A stretch of 64,000 nucleotides of DNA from Lepas anatifera (lineage: Eukaryota; Arthropoda; Thecostraca; Lepadidae): the NCBI GenBank assembly GCA_034440635.1, contig JAOTON010002246.1:177001-241000 (forward strand). Direction: 5' to 3'. Below are positions 11,238-23,200 of this stretch, piece after piece. How positions within the stretch are numbered: the first letter of the stretch is position 1; each line of letters starts with the position of its first letter. Below the pieces are notes generated by a model that was not told the origin of the DNA, did not search any database, and worked only from the letters and a program-made list of their open reading frames with translations. The translations under genes were made by a program, and so were the position numbers.

Positions 11238-12169
11238 TCTCCTTAACATAAAAAATTGATGCAGCGATCTCACTATAAACTTCGCGTATGCGACCACCAC
11301 ACTAATAAATAAATAACCTAAGCACTTCACACCGCCACACCAGCAACCAGTCTGCCGCGCTTTGACCACACCGTGTCCCACCTAATCTACGAACGAGCCC
11401 TGAGCGCTGACAACCGACCACGTCTGAAATGAGAGCATCATGCAATCCCGCGATACTGCCTGGGGCGTTGGCTTCCGGTCGGACAGAGCACGATGTTTGA
11501 TTGGTTTATCCAGTGTTGTGATTGGTTGATGCTGAGATGTCTTTGCCGGGGTTTCCCGTAACTACGCGTTTTGTTTCGTTTTTACACGATGGAGAAGACA
11601 GCCACTGGTGGAAGTTTTTTTAACCCAATGTTCGTGGTTTTCCAATGCGTGACGAGCAATAGAACAAAATTATTATTATCGAGTAATGTTCCGTCTTATT
11701 TTCGATAGATGAGCTAGCGTTTGTTCAATTTTAAGTCATCTCCTGTCTATTTCACTGGGGGCCAATTTCCAGGCTCTGGGGGGGGCATTTCGGCCGACTG
11801 GGGAGAGGCAAATGGCCCCCCAGTTTACATTAAAAAATGGCCTGATTTGTGGTGTATTGCCACTTTTTCCAAGTCGCTTTTTAGAAGGATTTTACAGCTA
11901 CTGATAAGCGTCGGTTTTTTTTTGTTCCTGTTTCCCTGCATATCTGTTTTTTTTCGTGTTATTTATTTCATGAGTTATGTCAGACATTTTCAGGCTTAGG
12001 AAGCTTTTGTTTATGAAAATCCGCTGAAATCGCTATGGGCAACACCTGTTTCTGCAAGTCGGCGCACTCCTTAACACCAAAGATGATGACGAGAGCTGCT
12101 GGTTAATCATGATTAATCATAATTAAACTATTAATATGAGGATCATTCCTTCATAAATCGACCAAAAAT
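11238..12169. other. Intronic sequence, nothing recognised
   Basis: Mixed composition with a G-run at about 11770-11830 and poly-T tracts. No supported gene or element border. Confidence 0.35.
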
Positions 12170-12600
12170 ATCGTAAAATAAAACCCTTCTATTTTTCATT
12201 TTCTCCAAAACTGGTGCAAAGGGCGCTTGAGAGGTGTAGAATCTAACCATGGTGTCAAAAAAATTATTTGAAAATTTGGTATGACAGATATAGCCTCCGG
12301 CATTTTTCGGGGGTCACCATGTAGGCATTGTTTTGAACGCCTATAGTTCTGCCATTTTTTTAATGATCGTAATTATATTTAAGGTTTTGGTTCAACATTG
12401 AGCAGATTTCAATTTGGCTATCTTCGATTTTTATATTTCTACAAAATTGACCTCATGGCCTCGTGACCTAATTTTTGAACGGTGACCTTGACCCGCAGTA
12501 CAGTGAAATTAATAAATTAGTTTGATAGCATTTTACATTTGGAAATTTTATGTCAGGTAAAATAATAATAAATATAGTTTTTGCACTAAATATACTACTT
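12170..12600 (+). repeat. Diverged inverted repeat, left arm
   Basis: Matches the reverse complement of about 16840-17270. Shared landmarks in the same order include AACCCTTCTATTTTT, AAAAATTATTTGAAAAT, ATAGCCTCC, GCCTATAG and the CAGTACAGTGAAATT segment. The two copies have many substitutions, so this is an old duplication. They enclose several TGACC-rich elements. Confidence 0.65.
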
Positions 12601-13159
12601 TTTACTTCCGAAACATGACACCAGGTGTCACTATGAACCTGTACCGTTGTAACTCACGGCATAGTTAATGCCAGTGACGGCGGAACGTTCAAATTTAAGG
12701 GGGCACCAAAGAATTTTCAACCCATTTCTTACCGGTCAACGCCATAGGTTTTTTTTTAACCCTTGCACGTATATGGGGGGGTTGTTGCAACCCCACTCAG
12801 GTTTTTCAAGAATTGAAAACGAGCTTCTTAAGTTAGAGTCTTGAAATGTTCTTTAGCCTCTGGGGCATTCATTGCACATATTTTACGAGAAACAATTGTT
12901 CCTACATTTCAATGTCACGGAGTCATGACCTCAAGAGTGGAGGCATGTTGGGATAATTTGGGCGCCCGTACCCGTTTTCACGTGAATGCTCCTGTCTCTC
13001 ATCGCTCTTTTGCAGCATTTGCTCATGAACTGGCCCAGAATATTTTCTTCCAACCTTCGTGGATCACTTTTATCAGGTTAGACCTTTCATGACCTTTTTT
13101 GACATTCAATGACCTTGATTTGACCTTGCGTGACCTCAGTGATAACTCTGTGTCGAATA

Positions 13160-13700
13160 ACGAATACAGATGCGTGTTTCAATTCGGTATTTCTCAATGA
13201 GATGAACACAGAATTATTTTAATTGCGTCCGATACGGACTTGACCTTTTTCGACCTGTGACCTTATTCGATCTTGAAAGGGGGTAAGCAATAACAGATGA
13301 AGAAGCAAACGTACTTGGCGCAAATGATGTAGAATGGCTTATGAATAGTCAATTTGAATGATTTGACACTAAAATAGTTGGTTTGCATATTATATGGACT
13401 TAACCTTCTTCGAAATTTGACTTTATTTGACCTTGAAGGGGGTGTAAGCAATAACAGATGATGAAGCAGGCACATGGCTTAAATGATGCAAAATTTCTTA
13501 TGAAAAGTCAATTTGCATGAGAAGGACACTGACAAGACGTTTTTCTCCCAATACGGACTTGACTTTTTTCGACATTTGAACTAATTTGGCCTTGAACGGG
13601 GTGTAAGCAGTGGCAGGTGATTAGGCACGCACTAAATTGGCGTAAATGATTCAGAGGGGCTTATGAATAGTCCATTTAAATGATGTGGACACTGAACTAG
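13160..13700 (+). repeat. Tandem repeat, about 160-bp unit, three copies
   Basis: Three diverged units whose landmark (GGGGGTAAGCAATAACAGATG or variant) begins near 13276, 13438 and 13598. Each is followed by an AAATGATG-type and CTTATGAA-type segment and then a GACTTGACC/TTTTTCGACC segment. No ORF. Confidence 0.65.
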
Positions 13701-13949
13701 TTACTTTCACTTCTGAGGAGTACTTTTGAACTCTGAACCAGTCCCATGCAATGCACCACTAAAAGTCACCAATGATTTCTTTTTAGTGCCTAAGACTTAT
13801 TCATTATAACAAAGCTAAAATAATGAGTACGTTGAGCAAAATACACTTAGACATTACCATAGATCAAGCTTAAACACGTTTGAAAATACCACAAGAGATT
13901 ACCAAAAGCTATAGAAGTTGAACTGAGGTCATAATATGTTCTACATTCA

Positions 13950-14133
13950 CATGGGCGCCGAAAGCGGGGGACGCGTCCCCCCTGTTGGCCAACCAGGGGG
14001 GACGTCCCCTCCCAAAATGTTTGGGTCAATCGTCATTAATGCTGTGAGGTGCCGAATATGCTCAAAATTCGCATCCCCGGTCAGTACCAGCCCGGGTCCG
14101 TCCTCCTGCAAAAATTCCGTGGCGGCGCCCCTG
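13950..14133. mobile_element. Short hAT-like MITE
   Basis: 184 bp between CATGGGCGCCG and CGGCGCCCCTG. Flanking octamers TACATTCA and TAACCTCA agree at 5 of 8 positions, compatible with an aged 8-bp duplication. Interior is G/C-rich with an inverted ACGCGTCCCC/GGGGACGTCCC pair. Confidence 0.5.
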
Positions 14134-14219
14134 TAACCTCAAGCTAACTCAGAGGGAACGTGGCACAAAGCCTAAAAAGCCGAAAATCTTCCTTAGCCCT
14201 CGCCCACCTAGAATAATGA

Positions 14220-15336
14220 AATCGATGGCCCCCCTAAGGTTATTTTCGGAATAACAGAAAAAACAACGAGGGGCAGAACCACGGTTGAGGGTTCTACCTC
14301 TTAGTCCATTAATTTCCCATCATCCCTGAAATGTCTTACTCCGGGTCACCCTAGGTCAGGTCAACTTCCAAATTATTTTCCAACATGAATGTTACGGGGG
14401 ACACGAGCGGTGCAGCAGAAACACGAGTCGGCCATCCAATCGGTTCAGGCTATCGACCGAACATCATTGTGTCATCTAATCTATGGTCAACCAAAGGTAC
14501 CTCACTTAAACTTTTGAGCTCTTCCATTGCTACATTTCTAAGCCGCTTGATTTAGATTTTTTACACTTTATGACCCCTTCGGAGTCTACAAAATGTATAT
14601 CCGGGATTTTTCGATTTGGTAACCTGAGTTCAGATCACGAGGTGACCTCTCCCATAGAAAAAATATGGAAAAAGCTGTCTTATTAGCTAAGAGTCACACC
14701 TAAACGTAAATGCTCAGATTGCTCAGAAAAGCGTTCTTGGACACCCTTACTTGGATCCCAGGGGTGATATTTTCCCTTTGACCTACCTGAGGTCATCAGA
14801 GGTCACCAGAGTTCAAAAACAGTATTTTGACGATAACTCTTGACCTAATTAAGCTAGAGCACTGAATTAAACGTCATCGCGTATGTCTCGTCACTGGTTT
14901 TCATTTGTTATACAACAAGGTCACTTTCTTACCTTTCGTGACCTCAGATCATATTAGGTCACGACGTGACCTCTGGAGGTCAAACCACTGGCGGGAGGCC
15001 ATAATATTTCACATAGTGAAGAAAGTCCTGGCAATTTCCTATCAAATGAATTTTGCCAGACCTCAATAGTTCTAAAGATTTGAGAGCTATGCCCAGGTTT
15101 CTTAAGGATTGCATATTTTACTGGAAATAGCCTATCGTGACCTAACTTGACCTCTGAAGGTCAAACCACAGACTTGACGCTAAAACATGCTTAGGAAAAT
15201 ATTACTGAATTTACATGAGCTTTCTCATGCACTTTGCAGATTTGCGCTAACTTATATATGTTCGGAGTTAGGGGAGGGGGCATTGATGGCCCCGGTGGGG
15301 CAAAGGTGGCACCGGACCCCCAGTGGGGCGCGGGTT
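14220..15336. mobile_element. TGACC-rich TTAA-family element, left end damaged
   Basis: The right end (CGGACCCCCAGTGGGGCGCGGGTTAA, in pieces) and interior match the element at 42822-43845 read in reverse. Shared landmarks include ATCGATGGCCCC, the CAACCGTGG segment, GGGATGATGG and the AACACAGTGG-type tracts. The left TTAA is not visible at about 14220, so that end is truncated or mutated. No ORF. Confidence 0.6.
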
Positions 15337-15684
15337 AAATGCTTCTGGAAATGACATCATAGTTCGGTGATTCAATGTGACGGGGACACATTTATTTTCA
15401 AAAGATGTACAATGATCCAAACAACCATACATGACATTTACACAGCTATAAGGATGATGGTCAATTTTTATTACAATTTTACATAGATTTATGTCTCATA
15501 TGTTGAATGTTGAAGTATATTGAAGCTCATTTCCAAAGGGACAATAATGTGAACCGCTTCAATTCTAGGTTGACTGCTTGATTTTGATGCTTCCAACGTT
15601 TTTATTTCAAAGTTGCAAGTCAATCAGAACATGAGTTACAATAGCATAACTCCACAGTGTCACCTAGCGTCATATATGTGAAGC

Positions 15685-16826
15685 TTAACCTTCGCCCGGG
15701 TGGGAGGTCTTTTTAGACCCTCCCCTCGGGTTTTTCCAAAGTGACCAAAAAACGGCGGCGCGCAGCGCCGCCAAACTTCGTCTAGCTGTTCCTTCATCAT
15801 TTTTATATCATTCCTGAAAATTTTGGCTCAAGGTCATATCAGGTCAGGTCACCAGGTCAGGTGAAGTGACCTCACCTCAAAAAATACTTAGGGCGGCATA
15901 ACTAAAAGAAGGCTTAATCGATCAAGTTGAAACTCATACCACATCTTGGGCCCACCAGGAGCTACAACATTTGTTCCGGGATTTTTGATATTGGTGACCT
16001 AAAGTCATGTGCAGAGCATGACCTCCCCATTGACAATGCATGGGGAAAATCACGAAATGAGCTTTTCTCAGTAAGTATGGATGGAATCAACCTCAAACAT
16101 CGGTTGCGACTTGCTCTTAGCCCATTTCTGAAGCTGATACCAAAATTTTTGACTTGTGACCTTTAAAAGGTCACCTTAGGTCAAATAAGCATTTTTTGGT
16201 GTTTTTCTCTATAAATTTTGAATGAACTAAGATAGAGCTTTTATTTTGTCACCGAAGTGTTTGTATAGTCACTGGAAGTCAAATGATATACATCATGACT
16301 ATACCAGGTCAAGTTGGGTCAGACCGTTGACCTGGGTCAGGTCAAATTCTTAAATTTGACCTGGCATAGCAATATCATATATCATTCGATTCGTATTGAC
16401 GAGAGGATTGCAATGGTGCATAAACTATGGCTGTATCTTGTTTGGTTTGGAAGCTATTAGCGAAAAAGTAAACGCCTTTATGCATGGGTGGCTATGGACA
16501 TTCCCAAGAATATGCCCAATATTTAGTGACCTGTAGCTCCCTAGGCTTTGATCTGACACGAGAATGAATGCCACTGTAATGAAAGCGCATCTCAATAGCT
16601 TTCGAATGGTGTTAGAAAAATGTTTCTAGCTATCATAGTTTCTGAGATATAAGAGGTTTTCTTAGTACGCCTCATATTAGCGATTTTGACCTATTTTGAC
16701 CTCTGGTGACCTTGATATTGACCTGACAAGAAAAATGACCGAAGTATTTTCGATATCATTTTCGAAGAGCTTTCGATTGCCGTTTTGCGCAAGGTGGCTT
16801 GTACCCGCCACCGGGGCAAGGGTTAA
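15685..16826. mobile_element. TGACC-rich TTAA-flanked element
   Basis: 1142 bp from TTAACCTTCGCCCGGG to CCGGGGCAAGGGTTAA. Sub-terminal block AACGGCGGCGCGCAGCGCCG is followed by dense AGGTCA/TGACCT tracts, as in the 9.2-kb copy. No convincing ORF. Non-autonomous. Confidence 0.7.
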
Positions 16827-16839
16827 AGTAGTATATGCA

Positions 16840-17270
16840 TTTCGAAAGCCATTTTTTCATTATTTGATATGAAAGACTACTACTACCATATGTCAAAACG
16901 CTTTGAAGAGAATTTTTGAATTTCACTGTACTACGGGTCAAGGTCAGCGTTAAAAAACTAGGTCATGAGGTCACTAACAATTTTTTGTTTAAATTGCAAA
17001 ATTGAAAATAGCCAAAATTTTGCCCGTAGAATTTCCATCCTAAGACTACAAAATTTTCAGAAATCACTTGAAAACTTTTGGAGCTATAGGCATTCTAATC
17101 AATGCCTATATAATGACGCTCAAAAATTGCTGGAGGCTATTTCTCTCAATCCAATTTTCAAATAATTTTTGGGTGCCATCGGTGGATTCTTCGCCCTTGT
17201 GAGTCCTCATATACCAATTTTGGAGGAAATTAAAAATAGAAGGGTTATGTGTTGGTCGATTTATGGTGGA
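16840..17270 (-). repeat. Diverged inverted repeat, right arm
   Basis: Partner of 12170-12600 (see there). The arm stops just before the proposed crustin exon at 17336. Confidence 0.65.
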
Positions 17271-17335
17271 ATGACCCATGAATATGACTAATTAGTACGC
17301 TCAGCGGCCCCAATGACAGCGGTGCGGAAGCTCAC

Positions 17336-17450
17336 TGATTTTGCCGGTCTGGTCCTGCGTATTGACGATGACCACGCCCTTGTTGCCGGCCTCCACGTTG
17401 ACCAGAGTGCCCTCCACATTCTGCTGCAGCTGGCTGGACTGTATGTTCAC
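17336..17450 (-). CDS. Short exon of crustin-like gene (linker between repeats and cysteine module)
   Basis: Minus-strand open stretch of 38 codons plus one base, starting VNIQSSQLQQ and including VNVEAGNKGVVIVNTQDQ. Its composition is that of ordinary protein, unlike its surroundings. The acceptor GTGTTGACAG| before 17450 is phase 0 and the donor ATCA|GTGAGC at 17335 is phase 1; both fit the neighbouring exons of the model. NQ-V-rich text continues the style of the preceding exon (DNQ at its end). Upstream in the same frame there is a TGA, so an acceptor is required. The first 16 bases of the exon are part of the 72-bp minisatellite unit. Function unknown; it would link the repeat region to the cysteine module. 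Confidence 0.45.
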
Positions 17451-17866
17451 CTGTCAACACCGCCAGCCAGGTCACAGACCTGTGGCACTGCAGCTCCGCA
17501 GGCCGCTGGACTGTATGTTCACCTGTCAACACCGCCAGCCAGGTCACAGCCCTGTGGCACAGAAGCTCTGCAGGCCGCTGGACTGTATGTTCACCTGTCA
17601 ACACCGCCAGCCAGGTCACAGACCTGTGGCACTGCAGCTCCGCAGGCCGCTGGACTGTATGTTCACCTGTCAACACCGCCAGCCAGGTCACAGCCCTGTG
17701 GCACAGAAGCTCTGCAGGCCGCTGGACTGTATGTTCACCTGTCAGCACCGCCAGCCAGGTCACAGACCTGTGGCACTGCAGCTCCGCAGGCCGCTGGACT
17801 GTATGTTCACCTGTCAGCACCGCCAGCCAGGTCACAGCCCTGTGGAACTGCAGCTCCGCAGGCCGC
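17435..17866. repeat. 72-bp minisatellite, six units, in alternating A/B form
   Basis: Six exact-length units starting TGGACTGTATGTTCACCTGT. Two variants alternate: one with CAGACCTGTGGCACTGCAGC, one with CAGCCCTGTGGCACAGAAGC, so the effective period is 144 bp. The length is a multiple of three, which keeps several frames open on both strands (plus 17313-17927, 17341-17910, minus 17332-17835); these are shadows of the repeat. Each unit contains the GTTGACAG/GTGAAC acceptor junction proposed for exon 3. Confidence 0.92.
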
Positions 17867-18103
17867 TGACCGCCTTCCCGGGCTCGACGTCCGGCGGTCG
17901 GCTACTATGAGGAAGCAAAAGAAGTAAAAGGTATGTGAAAAAGCGTTTCGTATAGCTGTCATTAGCACGAGCTGCTCATGTAGATAAGAAAAGCACTTGT
18001 TCTTGATGAGGCATGCGTGGGCCGTTCAGGAACACCAGTAAGTCGCTTCCACGTCCGAAAATACAGCGTCCTTGATATCAGACGTCGACGGTTGCTGTGC
18101 TGT

Positions 18104-19856
18104 GACCTGGTTGTCGGAGCTCTGCTGACTGACCTGGTTGTCGGAGCTCTGCTGACTGACCTGGTTGTTGGAGCTCTGCTGGCTGACCTGGTTGTTGGAG
18201 CTCTGCTGGCTGACCTGGTTGTTGGAGCTCTGCTGACTGACCTGGTTGTCGGAGCTCTGCTGACTGACCTGGTTGTCGGAGCTCTGCTGACTGACCTGGT
18301 TGTTGGAGCTCTGCTGACTGACCTGGTTGTTGGAGCTCTGCTGGCTGACCTGGTTGTTGAAGCTCTGCTGACTGACCTGGTTGTTGGAGCTCTGCTGACT
18401 GACCTGGTTGTCGGAGCTCTGCTGACTGACCTGGATGTTGGAGCTCTGCTGACTGACCTGGTTGTTGGAGCTCTGCTGACTGACCTGGTTGTCGGAGCTC
18501 TGCTGATTGACCTGGTTGTCGGAGCTCTGCTGACTGACCTGGTTGTTGGAGCTCTGCTGACTGACCTGGTTGTTGGAGCTCTGCTGACTGATCTGGTTGT
18601 TGGAGCTCTGCTGACTGACCTGGTTGTTGGAGCTCTGCTGACTGACCTGGTTGTCGGAGCTCTGCTGACTGACCTGGTTGTCGGAGCTCTGCTGACTGAC
18701 CTGGTTGTCGGAGCTCTGCTGACTGATCTGGTTGTCGGAGCTCTGCTGACTGACCTGGTTGTCGGAGCTCTGCTGACTGACCTGGTTGTCGGAGCTCTGC
18801 TGACTGACCTGGTTGTCGGAGCTCTGCTGATTGACCTGGTTGTCGGAGCTCTGCTGACTGACCTGGTTGTCGGAGCTCTGCTGACTGAACTGGTTGTTGG
18901 AGCTCTGCTGACTGACCTGGTTGTTGGAGCTCTGCTGACTGATCTGGTTGTTGGAGCTCTGCTGACTGATCTGGTTGTTGGAGCTCTGCTGACTGACCTG
19001 GTTGTCGGAGCTCTGCTGACTGACCTGGTAGTCGGAGCTCTGCTGACTGACCTGGTTGTCGGAGCTCTGCTGACTGACCTGGTTGTTGGAGCTCTGCTGA
19101 CTGACCTGGTTGTTGGAGCTCTGCTGACTGACCTGGTTGTCGGAGCTCTGCTGACTGACCTGGTTGTTGGAGCTCTGCTGACTGACCTGGTTATCGGAGC
19201 TCTGCTGACTGACCTGGTTGTTGGAGCTCTGCTGACTGACCTGGTTGTTGAAGCTCTGCTGACTGACCTGGTTGTTAGAGCTCTGCTGACTGACCTGGTT
19301 GTCGGAGCTCTGCTGACTGACCTGGTTGTTGGAGCTCTGCTGACTGACCTGGTTGTCGGAGCTCTGCTGACTGACCTGGTTGTTGGAGCTCTGCTGACTG
19401 ACCTGGTTGTCGGAGCTCTGCTGACTGACCTGGTTGTTGGAGCTCTGCTGACTGACCTGGTTGTCGGAGCTCTGCTGATTGACCTGGTTGTTGGAGCTCT
19501 GCTGACTGACCTGGTTGTTGGAGCTCTGCTGATTGACCTGGTTGTTGGAGCTCTGCTGGCTGACCTGGTTGTTGAAGCTCTGCTGACTGACCTGGTTGTC
19601 GGAGCTCTGCTGATTGACCTGGTTGTTGGAGCTCTGCTGACTGACCTGGTTGTTGGAGCTCTGCTGACTGACCTGGTTGTTGGAGCTCTGCTGACTGACC
19701 TGGTTGTTGGAGCTCTGCTGACTGACCTGGTTGTTGGAGCTCTGCTGACTGACCTGGTTGTTGGAGCTCTGCTGACTGACCTGGTTGTCGGAGCTCTGCT
19801 GACTGAACTGGTTGTCGGAGCTCTGCTGACTGACCTGGTTGTTGGAGCTCTGCTGG
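18104..19856. repeat. 27-bp minisatellite, about 65 units
   Basis: Unit GACCTGGTTGTCGGAGCTC plus TGCTGACT. All units keep 27 bp with no visible indel over 1.75 kb. Main variation is GTC/GTT (Asp/Asn on the minus strand), with rare changes such as GAT for GAC and ATT for ACT. The repeat lies inside the minus-strand Gln/Ser exon. Confidence 0.95.
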
Positions 19857-20028
19857 CCGCCTCCGCCGCCGCCAGACTGCTGCAGAGCCTCTACCAGCGC
19901 CTGGTTATTGGTGGTCTGGGTGGCCCCTCCCAGTCCCGACTGCTGCTGGAAGGATACGCCGCTGGCCTGGCCCCGGTTGGTCTGCTGGTTCCCTGTGGAC
20001 TGCTGCTCACTGAAGGCGCTCGTCTCCC
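18107..20028 (-). CDS. Gln/Ser/Asn-rich repeat exon of crustin-like gene
   Basis: Minus-strand frame without a stop from about 20047 to 18029. It begins with non-repetitive, Gln/Gly/Ser-rich text (ETSAFSEQQSTGNQQ, then SGVSFQQQSGLGG, EALQQSGGGGGG) and then carries about 65 nonapeptides SQQSSDNQV or SQQSSNNQV. The acceptor CTCTCTCGGTAG| before 20028 has a pyrimidine tract and phase 1, matching the signal-peptide exon. It has no start codon in frame, which fits an internal exon. The assigned donor is CAG|GTCACA at 18106 (phase 0); the frame stays open to 18029, so the exact end is uncertain. About 640 residues of polar low complexity suggest a flexible or aggregating secreted spacer. The opposite-strand ORF (DLVVGALLT repeats) is hydrophobic and less plausible. 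Confidence 0.6.
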
Positions 20029-20099
20029 CTACCGAGAGAGATGGCTCTCATACATAGCCTAGTCGCTGAGGCGCCCTAAACCCCAACACACACATATTG

Positions 20100-20246
20100 A
20101 AGATTATTTAGATACTGAATTCACACGAGCTTTCTAATGCACTTTGCAGATTTGCGCTAACTCTCATATTTGCAGAGATAGAGGGGGGTCATCGATGGCC
20201 CCGGTGGGGCGAAGGTGGCGCCGGACCCTGGTGGGGCGCGGGTTAA
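20100..20246. mobile_element. End fragment of a TGACC-family TTAA element
   Basis: Matches about 15200-15336: GCACTTTGCAGATTTGCGCT, then ATCGATGGCCCCGGTGGGGC and the terminal GGGGCGCGGGTTAA. Only one end is present. It lies about 70 bp upstream of the proposed acceptor of the repeat exon. Confidence 0.65.
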
Positions 20247-23200
20247 CACGGACAGTGGAGAGGGCCTAAAGTGTCCCCTCCATCTATTTTTCCAAGGTGG
20301 CCGGAGAACCGTTCGCTACCGGAAAATGCCACTTGACCACATTTGAGAGAATTAATGGGCGCGTCGATTGCAGAAGAAATTTTTGAGAATCGGTCAGTAG
20401 GGGAAAGTGGCGGGTCACGGACACCGTATCGATGGTGTGAGTTTTCGATGACTTAATGAGCTTGTTTCGTTCCCATTTTTGCTGTAGAGATACATCAGAC
20501 ATTTATCTACCACTGTGCAAGCAGCTAGGTGTCTGTAATTATCCTATTAAAATTTGCGTAAAGTTTAGAAAAAAGTAGCAAAAGTCCATTTCGCCCCACC
20601 TAGTGGGGTAACATGGTCACCCCATGGGGAAAGATGGACAAAATGAACAAAGTGATCGAACCAGGCCTTAAAGATTTACATCTGCATCCACCCACTAGGC
20701 GACTGTCGTCCGCTGCGGGGAAGGAGGCATTTCTTTACCTTTTCCGTCAAAGGGTCAAAGGGGGTCATGCCTTTTCTGATTTTTTTATGGTGGAGGATTA
20801 AAGTATCAAGGGCTGTCGTGGAACTGTGCATAGGTTGATCCAGGATCGCCGATCCGAGGGAGCGGCACCTTACCGGGGGGCGCCATCCGGATCAGGGGGT
20901 GGGCGCGCACCCAGGGGGGGGCAGCGGGCCCGGACCCCCAAACGCTTTAGCTCCAAAGTGCTGGCTCCATCCGTGTGGGGCGCCTAAGTCGCCCATCGAG
21001 GGGAAGGATGAGCCTTCACCTGACTTTTAGAGGCAGTGCTACGCTGACTTCCCACCCTGCACCCAACATGCCGCCCCCTACACTGACTTTGCTGCCCCTG
21101 TACCCAACACGCCGCCCCCTAAAACAATTTGCTCTCACCCCACCCTAGGATGCGAAAATTGGCCGCCCTTTGGGTGAACAAGTGTGCCCCCGAGGCAAAA
21201 TCCCCCTCCACCGGCCTGCTGCCCCTCTCGTGACCCTCCCCCAAATAAAAATCCTGGGTTCGCGTCTGCCCGGGGGTGCCACTTTTGGAACGCAAAACTT
21301 ATCAAGTGGGCGGCAAATCCTAAAGGAGGACTAAGAGCGCTCCTCCCCGCTCCTAGGGGAGGGGCTGGAAGCGACACTTTAGGGGGCCCATCAATCTCTC
21401 AGGGGGCACCGTGACCATTTCAGGGGGCGCTGAGGATCGAAGGGTACACCTGCCGCTGGATGACCCCCAAATTTAATGATATGTTCTCCAGCATTTCGGG
21501 CCCTGTGTCCCCAACCCCCCCAACCATCTGCCAAAACCACCTCCGCTCAGGTGTATCGCTGGACCCCAAAGCCCTTGATAAACTTGTTTATTTAAGCTTA
21601 TATCATATACAATTAAATATACTCTTGTGTGGAACAACATGGACACCATGTCCATCTTGCCCCACACGTGGTGTCCGTCTTACCCCATTTTGCCTTTCCT
21701 AAACAAACTTGGACATGAATTGGATGACATTGCGATTACACAGTCAGCGACTGCGGTGAACAAAATTTAACATCTTGAAGAGCCATATTACGTAATAATG
21801 TATCTATAGAAACATCCATGCAATGATCTTAAGAATTCGATTGTGAAAATAACACATGAGTTGCAGTTTTTACTTTTATGCAAATTGTACAAATCCTAGA
21901 GAGCTTACCGGACCCAACGTTTTTCTGCGATCGACGCGAGCTAAAGGTAAGCGTATTACACGCTCTTTTCCCGGTCGCGGCGCTGTCAGTTCCTCCCAAA
22001 CAGGGGGTGCCCGTCTTACCCACGGTGTCCATGACCTCCCACTTTCCCCTAATTTTGTCTTCTTATAGGCTTTCAAAGTCAGACCTAAATTTTGAGACCG
22101 TCGCAATCGCGCGGTTGCACCAGTTCGCCTGCACTGTAGACCAAGTGGTGACGTCATAACGTCAAATGACCAGGTTATATTTCAAGGTCCACCCACATAA
22201 ATGTCACAGGTCAAGGTCTGCTATAGTGCCAGATATGTTGTACATTATTGGAAATATGTCATTGTTACGTCATAGGTCATTGAACTTAAATGGCGTTGAC
22301 CTCAGAATTTCAGAGAACATTGTTTTGTGACCCATTTATTGGCCATTTGACCTTTGTCCGCTTTTAGTGTACTCCCAACTTTTTCCGTCTAATTACAACA
22401 TTTCCAATAGGTCCCCAGCACAGCCCAGATTTGACATTTACGACCTCGTCTGATCTTGAAGATAATGACCTAGGTCAATGAAATTTCGCCATAAGGTAGA
22501 TCAAGTATACGCCCCCAGCACCCTTCAATGGGTGTTGTCCTAACTCTCTTGGTTTGCGAGATCTCAGGGGGCACTTTAGAACCGCCTCTACTGCGCGTTG
22601 ACGCCCGACTCCTCTCCACTGCGCGTGTTGACCCCTCAGCGTGCCACCAGAAGTAAATTAACTCAATTATGAGCTTTTAAAAGCGTTCTAGAGTTCTAGA
22701 GCAGTTCAGGTGCCGGGAAAACATGTTTTTTTAGCTTGATTGTCATGATATTTGAAAATCGTTAGTGACTTCCATAAAAGAGTGCTTATGTAGATAGCCT
22801 ACTTTTGACCCGACCGTGAGTGAGCAGTACCTCACTGCCCTGCAGTACGTCTGTTGTAGATGACGCTGTACTTGTTAGCCAATACTCCTGCCACACGGCA
22901 GATGGCAAAGCGGCGTGACCTCTCTTCCGGTCACTATTTTGAAATTTGTTATTTTACTTTTAGGAAGGGGTTTAAGTGATGAGTGTTATTACGAATTTAA
23001 AGTTATAGATAAATTTTGTAGTTATTAATTCCGAGTGTGTTTAGGAAGTTTGTATTAGGCCTTGCTTGTCAATCATTTTCTGGTACCGGATCATGCGGTG
23101 ATCCAGGGCTCATTTCCTGTCGAGACAGTGAGCGAGACGGACCTGCTATATTTCTTACCACCCGCGCAATCCTGTTAGGGTTTGTGTTCGGAAGACGGAC

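Noticed and set aside
17313..17927. Overlapping plus and minus ORFs of the 72-bp repeat
   Set aside because: Unit length divisible by three keeps frames open by chance; only the short 17336-17450 minus stretch outside the repeats looks like protein.
18017..20062. 681-codon plus-strand ORF of DLVVGALLT repeats
   Set aside because: It is the complement of the Gln/Ser repeat, has no signal peptide or domain, and the minus strand gives a more plausible protein with splice sites.
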